Shown here piece after piece: positions 48,223-57,163 of a DNA stretch of 64,000 nt. This DNA comes from Listeria cossartiae subsp. cayugensis (lineage in GTDB: Bacteria; Bacillota; Bacilli; Lactobacillales; Listeriaceae): NCBI RefSeq assembly GCF_014229095.1, contig NZ_JAARZC010000001.1:1-64000 (forward strand), in the 5' to 3' direction. Position numbers and translations under genes: made by a program. Each line of letters begins with the position of its first letter. Within the stretch, counting starts at the first letter, position 1. Under the pieces are notes generated by a model. The model was not told the DNA's origin, ran no database searches, and saw only the letters and a list, made by a program, of their open reading frames with translations.

Positions 48223-48885
48223 TTAATCTACTGCATTATTTTTTTCTAATAGAGCGTCCATATTAACGCGCCATTGTAATTTTACTTTTGAAATAATACC
48301 CGCTTCTTTTAATTCTTTCAGTTGAGAATAGAAGAATGCTTTGGAAAGGGTACAGTAATTTTTAATAACAGTCGTGCTAATTGCTTTCGGTAATGCAGCT
48401 ACACCGTTTTCTACATCAATATCAAGAATTTTGACAAGCATTTCAAAAACAAAAGCTAATTGATCTTTTTTATCGCGATATTGTATAAGTGATTTGTAAT
48501 AACCATGTTTCGCAATGGCTCTCATAATAGTATATTGAAAACCAAAATTTTCAGGGAAAAGAGATAATGAATATTCAATATCTTTCTTTTTATATATGAT
48601 GACTTCACATTCTGTTAACGTTTGATAAGTAAGTAAAAGTGGTGTGTTTTCGAAAATAGTATAGTACCCCATGAAAAAATTAGCTGAGAATATAGAATAA
48701 ATTTTATCATTATCGAAATCAATGTATCCAGCTAATAAACCGGATTTTAGTAAATACACACAATCCTGATTGTCTGTTACTAAATCATTTAAAATGGTAT
48801 GCTCAGGAATCGTGATGCTGTTGGATTTTAAATTGTATTGATCCATCATTGCAACAAACTCTTTGTGATTAAATGGATAGGCCAT
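48223..48885 (-). CDS. Crp/Fnr-family regulator, PrfA-like (first copy)
   Basis: 220-aa protein with an N-terminal cNMP-type beta-barrel (about 20-110) and a C-terminal winged helix (about 150-205, ISTTVIKNYCTLSKAFFYSQLKELKEAG). The LSLFPENFGFQ hinge near 107 is shared almost exactly with the second copy at 56332. It lacks iron-sulfur cysteines and an obvious cAMP-binding RxS site, as in PrfA-like Listeria regulators. Targets are unknown; it is monocistronic and convergent with the GNAT gene. Ligand is unknown. Confidence 0.85.
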   Translation of the reverse strand: MAYPFNHKEFVAMMDQYNLKSNSITIPEHTILNDLVTDNQDCVYLLKSGLLAGYIDFDNDKIYSIFSANFFMGYYTIFENTPLLLTYQTLTECEVIIYKKKDIEYSLSLFPENFGFQYTIMRAIAKHGYYKSLIQYRDKKDQLAFVFEMLVKILDIDVENGVAALPKAISTTVIKNYCTLSKAFFYSQLKELKEAGIISKVKLQWRVNMDALLEKNNAVD

Positions 48886-49087
48886 TTTTTCGCTTCGTCT
48901 CCTTCAGATTCAGTAGTGCTCACATGACTTTATTGTATCACCGTAAAAGTGCGATGAAGTACTAAAAACAGACTACTAAAGAATCTCTTTTTTATGAAAA
49001 TACCCGTTTTAAGCCAATGTAACCGCAATAATTTTGCCACATTTAGCCTATTTATTGCTCAAAAAAGGTTAAGCACTACTCATTATT

Positions 49088-49134
49088 GAAAAAAGGCTCA
49101 TAATAAAGTTTTCTCTTTATTATGAGCCTTTTGA
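49088..49134 (-). terminator. Terminator of the HAD-metallohydrolase operon
   Basis: A 17-bp stem AAAGGCTCATAATAAAG / CTTTATTATGAGCCTTT with a short loop; the - strand tail is TTTTTTCAA. The remaining 49135-49149 and 48886-49087 stretches show no gene. Confidence 0.9.
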
Positions 49135-49149
49135 ATTTGGACATCGAAA

Positions 49150-49992
49150 TTATTTTCCGATTGAATATGTGCTACCGTTACCTGTGATAACAATTGTTTT
49201 ATTACGATCCGTTCGATAAACTTTTGCTTTTGCTTGGGTTAGCGTGCTGACAGTCTGGGAAGTGGGGTGACCGTAGCCATTTTTACCGACGCTTATAATG
49301 GCGTATTTTGGTTTTACGACATTAACGAAAGCTTTGCTAGTTGCAGTTTTCGAACCTTGTGTACTTACTTTAAGCACGTCAGCTCGTAATGTTTTTTTCG
49401 CTTTAATCATATCATTCTCTGCTTTTGTTTGTGCATCTCCTGTGAAAAGGAAGGTGTTTTTCTTATATGCGACATGGAGAACAGCGCTCCAATTATTTCG
49501 ATCTGTTTTGCCATATGTTTTAACAGGACCTACAAACTGGGCATTTACTCCTTTGACGGGGAGTTTTACACCAGCTTTGGCGGTTTTTATAGCTAGTTTT
49601 TTCTTTTTCGCCGTATTCACAAAATCTTTGTATGCGGCTGTTGTGTTAGTCGAATTTGGTGCATAAAGGCTTTTTACTTTGATACTATTCATGACTTCCG
49701 GTAAGCCGCCAATGTTGTCAGCGTCTGAATGGGAGGCAATCATAATATCAATATCTTTTACTTTTAATTTCTTTAAATAGTTAACGACAATTTTTCCTTT
49801 GCCTTTGTTGCCGGCATCGATGAGGATATCTTCCCCACTAGGTGCTTTGATGTAAATGGCGTCCCCCTGGCCAACATCAATGAAATGTACTTTTATTGTT
49901 GGAGCAGCTGCTTCGACTTGGATAGAACCAGGTACCGAAATTCCCGTAATTAAAGCAAAAACCAACAATATGTTTAAAATCCCTTTTTTCAT
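49150..49992 (-). CDS. Secreted ComEC-type metallo-beta-lactamase-fold protein, degenerate metal site
   Basis: 280-aa exported protein. A signal peptide (about 1-28, ending VEA) is followed by one MBL domain of the ComEC C-terminal kind: VHFIDVGQGDAIYI near 34-47, the HxHxDH-equivalent SHSDADNIGG near 86-95, FTGDAQ near 179 and YGHPTSQTV near 242. The last histidine of the HxDxDH motif is Asn, and the usual HHGS block reads TQGS, so at least three metal ligands are missing. It may bind nucleic acid or ligand without hydrolysis. It starts 16 nt after a Cof-type HAD gene and shares its transcript. Confidence 0.85.
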   Translation of the reverse strand: MKKGILNILLVFALITGISVPGSIQVEAAAPTIKVHFIDVGQGDAIYIKAPSGEDILIDAGNKGKGKIVVNYLKKLKVKDIDIMIASHSDADNIGGLPEVMNSIKVKSLYAPNSTNTTAAYKDFVNTAKKKKLAIKTAKAGVKLPVKGVNAQFVGPVKTYGKTDRNNWSAVLHVAYKKNTFLFTGDAQTKAENDMIKAKKTLRADVLKVSTQGSKTATSKAFVNVVKPKYAIISVGKNGYGHPTSQTVSTLTQAKAKVYRTDRNKTIVITGNGSTYSIGK

Positions 49993-50008
49993 CCCTTTTC
50001 CCCTTCTC

Positions 50009-50830
50009 TTATGAAATGAATTCTTTTAGAAATTTGTAAACCCCATCTGCTTCATTCGTGTCAGTAAGATGACTAGCTACTGCTTTGACGTTATCACTTG
50101 CATTCGCCATCGCAACACCAGTTCCAGCATATTGTAGCATGCCAATGTCATTTTCGCCATCACCAAACGTAATAATTCTTTCACGCGGGATACCATAATG
50201 TTTCCCGAGCGCTTCAACAGCTGTTTTTTTGTCAGAATTAGCAGGAAGTATTTCTAAATTATCATGGTGAGAAGAGAGTACGCGGATGCCATTTGCTTCA
50301 TTAAGAGCGGTGCGAACCTCGGTTAATTTGGACGCCTCATTTTCAGCAATAACAATCGCGTTTAAAAATTGGTGCATATTCTCATCAAAAACACTTTTAT
50401 CATCAATAGAAACGAGCGAAAAACTCTTATGGCCCGTATCTAGGCGACTTTTATCCGCAAGTTCACGGAAGAAAGCAGGTGGTTCTTTTGTATAGAAAAG
50501 AGCGTTAGTGGAGAAGAAAAATAGTGGCAAATCAAAGTCGCTCATAATTTCGTAAGTAGAGCGGATTGCTTTGGTTTCTAAAGTCGTTTTAAGCAATTGT
50601 TCATCGCGAATAGCCGCATAAGAACCGTTCGATGCGATAACATGGCCAGAGTTGCTGACCTTAAAACCAACTTCACGAGCAGAAGGATACATTCGCCCTG
50701 TAGAAATAGAGAAAATATGGCCATCTTTTTCTAAAGTTTGAATTAAATCGCGCGTTTTTTCGGATACAGTTTGATCTTGGCGTAGTAACGTGCCATCAAT
50801 ATCGGAACAAATTAAATATTTTTCAGTCAA
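50009..50830 (-). CDS. Cof-type HAD phosphatase (second paralogue)
   Basis: 273-aa HAD-IIB protein. Motif I is CSDIDGTLLRQD near 8-19, motif II STGRMYP near 39-45, motif III KKTAVEAL near 197-204 and motif IV FGDGENDIGMLQYAG near 217-231. The C2 cap is intact. Upstream of the degenerate metallohydrolase gene in the same transcript. All catalytic residues are present, so it should be an active phosphatase of unknown substrate. Confidence 0.9.
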   Translation of the reverse strand: MTEKYLICSDIDGTLLRQDQTVSEKTRDLIQTLEKDGHIFSISTGRMYPSAREVGFKVSNSGHVIASNGSYAAIRDEQLLKTTLETKAIRSTYEIMSDFDLPLFFFSTNALFYTKEPPAFFRELADKSRLDTGHKSFSLVSIDDKSVFDENMHQFLNAIVIAENEASKLTEVRTALNEANGIRVLSSHHDNLEILPANSDKKTAVEALGKHYGIPRERIITFGDGENDIGMLQYAGTGVAMANASDNVKAVASHLTDTNEADGVYKFLKEFIS

Positions 50831-50904
50831 ATAAAATCATCCTTTTTAGTTAATAAGCTAAGTATACCATGTGTGAATCGGGAATGATGCAATGATTTTT
50901 ATCT

Positions 50905-50947
50905 GCGTATAAAAAAAGCCACCAAATTCGGCGGCTTTTTCATAAGT
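50905..50947 (-). terminator. Terminator of the msmX/ugpC-type gene
   Basis: Stem AAAAAGCCGCC / GGTGGCTTTTT around a GAATTT loop on the - strand, followed by TT. Confidence 0.88.
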
Positions 50948-50950
50948 ATA

Positions 50951-52051
50951 TTAATCAGTTAAGTTATCTTCTGTTTCTGGATCAAAGAAGTGAGATTTAG
51001 ACATTTCGAATGCTAAAGTCAGTACTTCGTTTGGTTGGTGTTCAGAGCGAGCGTCAACACGAGCTACGAATTCATGTGTACCAACGCGGCTGTGAAGCAT
51101 AAATTCAGCACCAGTAAGTTCGGCAACGATTGTAGTTGCTTTGAACGTATAGCCTGGGTTTGCTTCGATAACGATTGGTTCATCATGGATATCTTCTGGA
51201 CGAATACCGAAAACGATATCTTTGCCGTCGAATCCTCTGTCTTTAAGAAGTTTCAGTTTACCTTCTGGAACAGCGATAGTGAAGTCATCACCGATAAAGT
51301 TAGCGCCGTCTAAACGACCTTTGAAGAAGTTCATTGCAGGGCTACCAATAAAGCCGGCTACGAACATATTCACTGGGTGATCATACACTTGTTTTGGCGA
51401 ACCAACTTGTTGGATAACGCCGTCTTTCATGATAACGATACGAGTTGCCATTGTCATTGCTTCTGTTTGGTCATGGGTAACGTAAATCATTGTCGTATCT
51501 AATTGTTGGTGAAGTTTTGTAATTTCCGCACGCATTTGCACACGTAATTTTGCATCCAAGTTGGAAAGTGGTTCATCCATTAGGAAGACTTTAGCGTCAC
51601 GAACGATGGCACGACCTAAAGCAACACGTTGACGTTGACCACCGGAAAGTGCACTTGGTTTACGTTTTAAGTACTCTGTTAAGCCAAGAATATCCGCTGC
51701 GTGCTCCACACGTTTTTTAATTTCATCTTTCGGCATTTTACGAAGTTTTAAACCAAATGCCATATTATCATATACAGTCATATGTGGGTATAATGCGTAG
51801 TTTTGGAAAACCATTGCGATGTCGCGGTCTTTCGGTGCAACATTATTCATTACTTTGCCATCAATTGATAATTCGCCTTTAGAAATTTCTTCTAGTCCAG
51901 CAATCATACGTAATGTTGTAGATTTACCACAACCGGATGGTCCTACGAAAACGATGAATTCTTTGTCATCGATTTCTAAATTAAAGTCAGAAACTGCAGT
52001 TACTTTGTTATCATATATTTTATAAATATGTTCTAGTGATAATTGTGCCAA
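50951..52051 (-). CDS. Sugar ABC transporter ATP-binding protein (MsmX/UgpC type)
   Basis: 366-aa CUT1-type ATPase. Walker A is GPSGCGKST near 38-46, Q-loop [11 protein letters not shown] near 81, signature [14 protein letters not shown] near 134-147, Walker [13 protein letters not shown] near 154 and the H-loop [10 protein letters not shown] near 190. A regulatory TOBE/MalK-like domain follows from about 240. Such ATPases are often shared among several sugar importers whose permeases lie elsewhere, and none is encoded here. A cre-like half site upstream suggests catabolite control. Assignment to MsmX or UgpC is by resemblance. Confidence 0.92.
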   Translation of the reverse strand: MAQLSLEHIYKIYDNKVTAVSDFNLEIDDKEFIVFVGPSGCGKSTTLRMIAGLEEISKGELSIDGKVMNNVAPKDRDIAMVFQNYALYPHMTVYDNMAFGLKLRKMPKDEIKKRVEHAADILGLTEYLKRKPSALSGGQRQRVALGRAIVRDAKVFLMDEPLSNLDAKLRVQMRAEITKLHQQLDTTMIYVTHDQTEAMTMATRIVIMKDGVIQQVGSPKQVYDHPVNMFVAGFIGSPAMNFFKGRLDGANFIGDDFTIAVPEGKLKLLKDRGFDGKDIVFGIRPEDIHDEPIVIEANPGYTFKATTIVAELTGAEFMLHSRVGTHEFVARVDARSEHQPNEVLTLAFEMSKSHFFDPETEDNLTD

Positions 52052-52094
52052 CTTACTTCGCCTCTTTCTATTTTTTAACTTGTGTTCATTGTAT

Positions 52095-52110
52095 ATGAAA
52101 ACGCTTCACA
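52095..52110 (-). promoter_or_regulatory. Possible catabolite-response element
   Basis: ATGAAAACGCTTCACA keeps the TGAAAACG half and central CG of a cre box, but the second half is shifted by one base relative to consensus. It lies 44 bp upstream of the sugar-ATPase start, where CcpA control would make sense. Confidence 0.35.
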
Positions 52111-52272
52111 AAAACTATGGCAATTTGCACAAAGAAAAAATTCATCTGTTGGGCAAAGTGCATAACTACCAAAAAAATAAAAAGAAGTAAAGGGACAAAA
52201 GACCTTTTATGTGAAGGATTTTTCATGCGATTTAATTCTTTAGTCCCAATTCCAAAAAATCCTCAGATATCA

Positions 52273-52327
52273 TTACAAAAAAGCTTTATCTTGTGTTATA
52301 TTATTAAAGCAGACACAATATATAGTT
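52273..52327 (+). promoter_or_regulatory. nrdDG promoter with NrdR-like boxes
   Basis: TTACAA at 52273-52278, an 18-bp spacer, TATATT at 52297-52302 with an upstream TGT. ACACAATATATAGTT at 52313-52327 resembles an NrdR box, and TTGTGTTATATTAT at 52291-52304 may be its partner about two helical turns away. NrdR is the established repressor of ribonucleotide-reductase operons. Confidence 0.6.
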
Positions 52328-52341
52328 AGTGGGGGATTATC

Positions 52342-54492
52342 ATGTACGTGGAACAACTTAATGAACAGAAGGTAATAAAAAGGGATGGCCGTAAAGCTAA
52401 CTTTGATTTAATTAAAATTCGTAATGCTGTCGAGGCATCAATGAAAGCAATTAATTTAGAGGACGAAACTTTCTTAGAAGAGATTTTGCTTGAGGTTGTA
52501 AGTGAATTACCTAACAAAACAGATATGACCATCGATGAAATCCAGCATTGCGTCGAAAATACTTTAATGAAATCGACGTATCCTGATGTAGCGAGGGCTT
52601 ACATAGAGTACCGCCATGACCGCGACCATGAGCGTGAAAACATCACAGATATGCACAAAAGCGTAGAAAAATTACTACAAAAAGACAAAACAGTAGTCAA
52701 TGAAAATGCCAACAAAGACGCGACTGTCTTTAACACACAACGCGATTTGACAGCAGGAGCCGTAGCCAAAAGTTACGCATTAAAATACATGCTGCCAAAA
52801 CACGTATCCAATGCCCATTTAAAAGGAGAAATCCATTTTCACGATTTAGACTACAGCCCATACCACGCGATGACCAACTGTTGTTTAATCGACATCGAAG
52901 GAATGCTCAAAAAAGGATTTACGATTGGTAACGCCAACGTAGAAAGTCCGAAATCAATCCAAACAGCTACAGCCCAAATTGCTCAAATAATCGCAAACGT
53001 AGCTAGCTCACAGTACGGTGGCTGTTCTGTTGACCGCATTGATGAAGTTTTATCCGTTTACGCGCGTTTGAACTTCGAAAAACATAAAAAAGATGCGATG
53101 GAATGGGTCGTTCCCGAAAAACAAGAAGGCTATGCGGCAGAGAAAACACGTAAAGATATTTACGATGCCATGCAAAGCTTAGAATACGAAATCAACACAT
53201 TGTATACAAGTAACGGCCAAACACCGTTCGTAACACTAGGTTTTGGTCTTGGTGAAGATTGGTTTGCCCGCGAAATCCAAAAAGCTATCCTAAACGTAAG
53301 AATTGGCGGCGTTGGCAAAGATAAACATACAGCCATTTTTCCGAAATTAGTATTTTCGATTCGCCGTGGAACTAATTTAAATGCAGCAGATCCAAACTAC
53401 GATATCAAACAATTAGCGCTAGAATGCTCCTCAAAACGGATGTATCCAGACGTACTTAACTACGACTCGCTCGTTCGCTTAACAGGCGATTTCAAAGTAC
53501 CGATGGGCTGCCGTTCTTTCTTACCAGCTTGGGAAAACGAAAATGGGGAACATGTAAACGCGGGAAGAAACAACCTTGGTGTTGTAACGCTTAACATTCC
53601 ACGTATCGCTATCCAAAGTGGCGGCGATAAAGACCGTTTCTGGGAAATTTTCCACGAACGCATGAAAACAGTCAAAGATGCACTACTTTTCCGTTTAAAT
53701 CGCGTACGCCAAGCACGCCCAGAAAATGCGCCAATTTTATATAAATACGGGGCATTTGGCAAACGACTACAAGACGGCGAAAATGTTGACCAACTATTCA
53801 ATAAAGAACGCTCCACTATTTCTATCGGCTATATCGGTCTTTATGAAGCAGCAACTGTATTTTACGGTGGCGAATGGGAAGGCGATACTGAAGCGAAAAA
53901 CTTCACGCTTGATATTTTAAAAGAATTAAAAGGCTATGCCGACAACTGGAAAGATGAATACGGCTACTGGTTCAGTGTTTACTCGACACCAAGTGAAAGC
54001 CTAACAGATCGTTTCAACCGTTTAGACAAAGAAAAATATGGTGTAATTAAAGACATCACAGATAAAGACTACTATCAAAACTCTTTCCACTACGATGTTC
54101 GCAAAAAAATCACGCCATTTGAAAAAATTGATTTTGAAAAAGAATATCCAGAATTTTGCTCTGGCGGATTCATTCACTACTGCGAGTATCCAAAAATGGT
54201 TCACAACACGAAAGCTCTTGAGGCTGTATGGGATTACTCTTATGACCGCGTAGCTTACCTTGGTACAAATACACCAATCGATAAATGTTACGAATGTGAT
54301 TTTGAAGGCGAATTTGTCCCAACAGAAGAAGGCTTCAAATGCCCAAGCTGCGGCAATACAGATCCTGAAAAAGCAGATGTTGTAAAACGTACTTGTGGCT
54401 ACTTAGGTAACCCAATGAAACGCCCAATGGTTCATGGACGTCACGTAGAAATTAGCAATCGCGTGAAACACATGGAGAACCTAGGTGAATAA
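52342..54492 (+). CDS. nrdD: Anaerobic ribonucleoside-triphosphate reductase
   Basis: 716-aa class III reductase for dNTP synthesis without oxygen. An ATP-cone (about 9-100, VIKRDGRKANFD) regulates activity. The catalytic barrel includes TNCCLID near 175-181 (cysteine pair) and QYGGCSVD near 223-230. The C-terminal zinc site is CYECDF and CPSCG near 650-675, followed by the glycyl-radical loop RTCGYLGNP near 685-693. All essential residues are visible. The stop overlaps nrdG by 8 nt, and NrdR-like boxes sit upstream. Confidence 0.95.
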   Translation: MYVEQLNEQKVIKRDGRKANFDLIKIRNAVEASMKAINLEDETFLEEILLEVVSELPNKTDMTIDEIQHCVENTLMKSTYPDVARAYIEYRHDRDHERENITDMHKSVEKLLQKDKTVVNENANKDATVFNTQRDLTAGAVAKSYALKYMLPKHVSNAHLKGEIHFHDLDYSPYHAMTNCCLIDIEGMLKKGFTIGNANVESPKSIQTATAQIAQIIANVASSQYGGCSVDRIDEVLSVYARLNFEKHKKDAMEWVVPEKQEGYAAEKTRKDIYDAMQSLEYEINTLYTSNGQTPFVTLGFGLGEDWFAREIQKAILNVRIGGVGKDKHTAIFPKLVFSIRRGTNLNAADPNYDIKQLALECSSKRMYPDVLNYDSLVRLTGDFKVPMGCRSFLPAWENENGEHVNAGRNNLGVVTLNIPRIAIQSGGDKDRFWEIFHERMKTVKDALLFRLNRVRQARPENAPILYKYGAFGKRLQDGENVDQLFNKERSTISIGYIGLYEAATVFYGGEWEGDTEAKNFTLDILKELKGYADNWKDEYGYWFSVYSTPSESLTDRFNRLDKEKYGVIKDITDKDYYQNSFHYDVRKKITPFEKIDFEKEYPEFCSGGFIHYCEYPKMVHNTKALEAVWDYSYDRVAYLGTNTPIDKCYECDFEGEFVPTEEGFKCPSCGNTDPEKADVVKRTCGYLGNPMKRPMVHGRHVEISNRVKHMENLGE

Positions 54493-55036
54493 TCCAAAAC
54501 CGTGTGAATGGAAGTCGAATGAATTATCTAGAGGGTATATCGCCGACTATAAAGCATTCAATTTTGTCGACGGGGAGGGCGTCCGGTGCAGTTTATATGT
54601 ATCCGGATGTCCTTTCCACTGCGAAGGCTGCTACAACAAGGCCGCGCAATCATTTAAATACGGCAAACCTTACACAAAAGAACTAGAAGACGATATCCTA
54701 AAAGACATCGGCCATGAAAGCGTCCAAGGCCTAACGTTACTTGGCGGAGAACCATTTTTAAACACCGCCACATGCCTATCCGTCGTAAAACGAATCCGCG
54801 CGACATATGGCGAAACAAAAGACATTTGGTCCTGGACAGGCTACACTTGGGACGAAATGATGCAAGAAACCGCCGACAAACTAGAACTTCTATCCTTAAT
54901 AGATGTCCTAGTAGACGGTCGCTTTGAACAAAAACTTTTCGACCCAAACCTAGCATTCCGCGGTTCCAGCAACCAACGAATTATTGACGTGCAGAAATCA
55001 CTTGCTGCTGGTGAAGTGGTTTTGTATGAGTTGTGA
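54485..55036 (+). CDS. nrdG: Anaerobic ribonucleotide reductase activase
   Basis: 183-aa radical SAM enzyme that installs the glycyl radical on NrdD. The iron-sulfur motif CPFHCEGC (CxxxCxxC, near residues 42-49) and LLGGEPF near 78 for SAM binding are visible. The start is an in-frame GTG at 54485 overlapping the nrdD stop, which couples translation. Followed by a terminator. Confidence 0.95.
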   Translation: MNNPKPCEWKSNELSRGYIADYKAFNFVDGEGVRCSLYVSGCPFHCEGCYNKAAQSFKYGKPYTKELEDDILKDIGHESVQGLTLLGGEPFLNTATCLSVVKRIRATYGETKDIWSWTGYTWDEMMQETADKLELLSLIDVLVDGRFEQKLFDPNLAFRGSSNQRIIDVQKSLAAGEVVLYEL

Positions 55037-55038
55037 AG

Positions 55039-55069
55039 GAAGCCCTCTGTGATGGAGGGCTTTTTTTCT
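55039..55069 (+). terminator. Terminator of nrdDG
   Basis: Stem AGCCCTC / GAGGGCT with a 7-nt loop, then seven T. Confidence 0.92.
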
Positions 55070-55174
55070 TTTTTCAAACTTGATATACAAAGCCAATTTT
55101 ACATTATCACCTCAAAAGTTTATAATTAAACCCAACAAACGCCTCAAAACCACCACGAAAACCACAGAACGGAA

Positions 55175-55957
55175 GTGTTAACTATCAACGGAAACTTTAC
55201 TACAGATGAAAAAAATCAGCGGACATTTTTATTCCCGATGAAAGGGTTTAAGTGGCTTGTATTTGGAATGATTGTTGTAGCGGCGGTTTTTACGCTGTTA
55301 ACTTATACAATCCCCAACCCAGATAAGATAACCATTCCAGAATCAGTCGAGTTGATTAATAATATAAGAATCGCTGTCTTCCTTACAATTTGCGTATGGA
55401 TGTTACTAAGAATCGAGTACATCTTCCGCGCGAAAAAACCTTGGAAATATGGATTAGAGTATAGTATTTATTTTCATTTGATACCATGTCTAATAGCAAT
55501 TTCAGCGATATTTTTTGTGTGGATTGGCTCTATTACTTTACTTGATAGTAATTATTTATTTTTATGTTTTTCCATTGCTACGAGTATTATGGTGGTATTA
55601 TCATGCACTTTTTATTTTGTTTTTAAGAAGGATAAAATGGATACAAAAGGTTTTTTCATCATTCCTGCGGTGGGCATCATACTGAACATATATGCAGGAA
55701 TTGTTGTGGGCGTGATGCTAAGCGATTTGTGGGGCGGCGTAATGCATGAAGGCTTGCGTGGTGGAGCACTAGTTGGTGTGTTTGTCGCGTGCCTTGTGTC
55801 ACCTAGTATATTTTTAGGTGCGCTACCTGTTGTTATTTGTAATTTATACGCATGGATTACGGGGAAAGATATCAACCTTGATGAACGATATAAAAATGCT
55901 GATAATATTGATCCGAATAAAAACTATCCGCCGAATTTTGGTTTGAAAAAGAAATAA
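55175..55957 (+). CDS. Hypothetical integral membrane protein
   Basis: 260-aa protein with about six hydrophobic segments (near 28-47, 66-80, 104-125, 128-150, 163-185 and 199-225) and a hydrophilic tail ending FGLKKK. I recognise no family and see no catalytic motif. The GTG start at 55175 has only a poor, closely spaced GGAA before it; no other start has a better ribosome-binding site, so the N terminus is uncertain. It lies alone after the nrdDG terminator and ends at a long bidirectional terminator. Confidence 0.72.
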   Translation: MLTINGNFTTDEKNQRTFLFPMKGFKWLVFGMIVVAAVFTLLTYTIPNPDKITIPESVELINNIRIAVFLTICVWMLLRIEYIFRAKKPWKYGLEYSIYFHLIPCLIAISAIFFVWIGSITLLDSNYLFLCFSIATSIMVVLSCTFYFVFKKDKMDTKGFFIIPAVGIILNIYAGIVVGVMLSDLWGGVMHEGLRGGALVGVFVACLVSPSIFLGALPVVICNLYAWITGKDINLDERYKNADNIDPNKNYPPNFGLKKK

Positions 55958-55960
55958 AAA

Positions 55961-56006
55961 AATATAGTGCGCCCCAAAATCTAACTTTTGGGGCGTACTA
56001 TATTAT
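55961..56006. terminator. Long bidirectional terminator
   Basis: A 19-bp stem beginning AATATAGTGCGCCCC and ending GGGGCGTACTATATT around a 6-nt loop. It serves the membrane-protein gene (+) and the small ORF (-). Confidence 0.88.
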
Positions 56007-56023
56007 AAACACGGTCACGAATA

Positions 56024-56251
56024 CTATTCATCCTCTTGAAGTTCAACCAAGCAGTAATCTTGTATTTCTTTTGACATAGAATTAACTTCGATTTGTTCCT
56101 CAGCTATTACTTTGTCAATGAAGTCGCGGGCTTCTAATAGCGTGCAACCTGACATATTCATTAGTTCCTTCATAAAAGGTAAATAGTGTTTTTTAGCAAA
56201 TTCCGCTTTATATTTTTCTACATTAACTTCAATATTTCCTAGCTTATACAA
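56024..56251 (-). CDS. Small hypothetical protein, 75 aa
   Basis: 75-aa acidic soluble protein starting MYKLGNIEVNVEKYK, with a single central Cys in the segment MNMSGCTLLEARDFIDKV near 32-49. The start is TTG at 56251 behind GAGGAG. No family is recognised. It follows the Crp/Fnr gene on the same strand by 80 nt and could be cotranscribed with it. Confidence 0.62.
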   Translation of the reverse strand: MYKLGNIEVNVEKYKAEFAKKHYLPFMKELMNMSGCTLLEARDFIDKVIAEEQIEVNSMSKEIQDYCLVELQEDE

Positions 56252-56331
56252 TCTTTTTTACTCCTCTATAAATATAAAATAAAAACTAAACAGCTAATTC
56301 CTGATTACAATTCAAAACAGGGTGGCATTTT

Positions 56332-57003
56332 TTAATCAACAAATTGTCTATCTTTCACATAATCATACAATTCCTTACTCTTAACAACCCATTCTTTATC
56401 CTTTTTCCAAATCTTTCCTTGCTCTTTCAAAAGTGCCAATTGCTTGTAAAAACTGCTTTTTGATAGGTTGCTGTAGGCTGCGATAGTGCTGGTTCGCATT
56501 TCTCTTGGGAGGATAACACTATCTTTTTCATAGGGGGTTCCGTGTAACTTAGCGACATTAGCAAAGGAAAGCTCCAATTTGTCGGAAGAACTGGTCTCCG
56601 CGAAAAGGCTTTTGAAGAACGCATGTCGAGCCAAGTCGCGCATAATGAAAAACTGAAAACCGAAATTCTCCGGGAACATGGAAAGGAAATACTCTAAATC
56701 TTTGAAAGAATATTTGTAAATAGTACATGGTGAGATGGTTGTAAACAGAAAGTCGTCTACGTTTCCTTGGAATAGACTGTAGTAATTGACAAAAGAACCT
56801 TTGCCTAAGACTGTATAAATAGTATTTAATTGCGGATTCATCGAAATAGAAACGAAGCCTTCAACAATTAAATAGACATGATTATTTCGTTGTGTCGAGG
56901 TATCCACTAATTCTGTATGTTTTGGAATTTTTAACTTTTCGTATTTAATATTGCCTTCGTGAGAAAGTCGCACAAACTCTTTATAATTAAATAGTGCATC
57001 CAT
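56332..57003 (-). CDS. Crp/Fnr-family regulator, PrfA-like (second copy)
   Basis: 223-aa paralogue of the regulator at 48223. A cupin-like sensor domain (about 20-110) is followed by a C-terminal winged helix with RTSTIAAYSNLSKSSFYKQLALLKEQG near 169-195. The hinge SMFPENFGFQFFIMR near 108-122 is nearly identical to the other copy (SLFPENFGFQYTIMR). No Fe-S cysteines. Target and ligand are unknown. The start is ATG at 57003 after AAAGGAGCTGC. Confidence 0.86.
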   Translation of the reverse strand: MDALFNYKEFVRLSHEGNIKYEKLKIPKHTELVDTSTQRNNHVYLIVEGFVSISMNPQLNTIYTVLGKGSFVNYYSLFQGNVDDFLFTTISPCTIYKYSFKDLEYFLSMFPENFGFQFFIMRDLARHAFFKSLFAETSSSDKLELSFANVAKLHGTPYEKDSVILPREMRTSTIAAYSNLSKSSFYKQLALLKEQGKIWKKDKEWVVKSKELYDYVKDRQFVD

Positions 57004-57123
57004 AATTAGCAGCTCCTTTACTTGTTTCGTTAACTATAATACATAATATCAAAATTAACAAAAATAAATTCACCTAAATTAGACCAAATTGCCGATTTTT
57101 TGTAGATAATATGTACATTTAAT

Positions 57124-57160
57124 GAGAAAAGAGACAAAAATAGTATTTTGTCTCTTTTCG
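57124..57160 (-). terminator. Terminator of the nitrilase-family gene
   Basis: A 14-bp stem GAAAAGAGACAAAA / TTTTGTCTCTTTTC with a 6-nt loop; the - strand continues TCATTAAA. Confidence 0.85.
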
Positions 57161-57163
57161 TAT

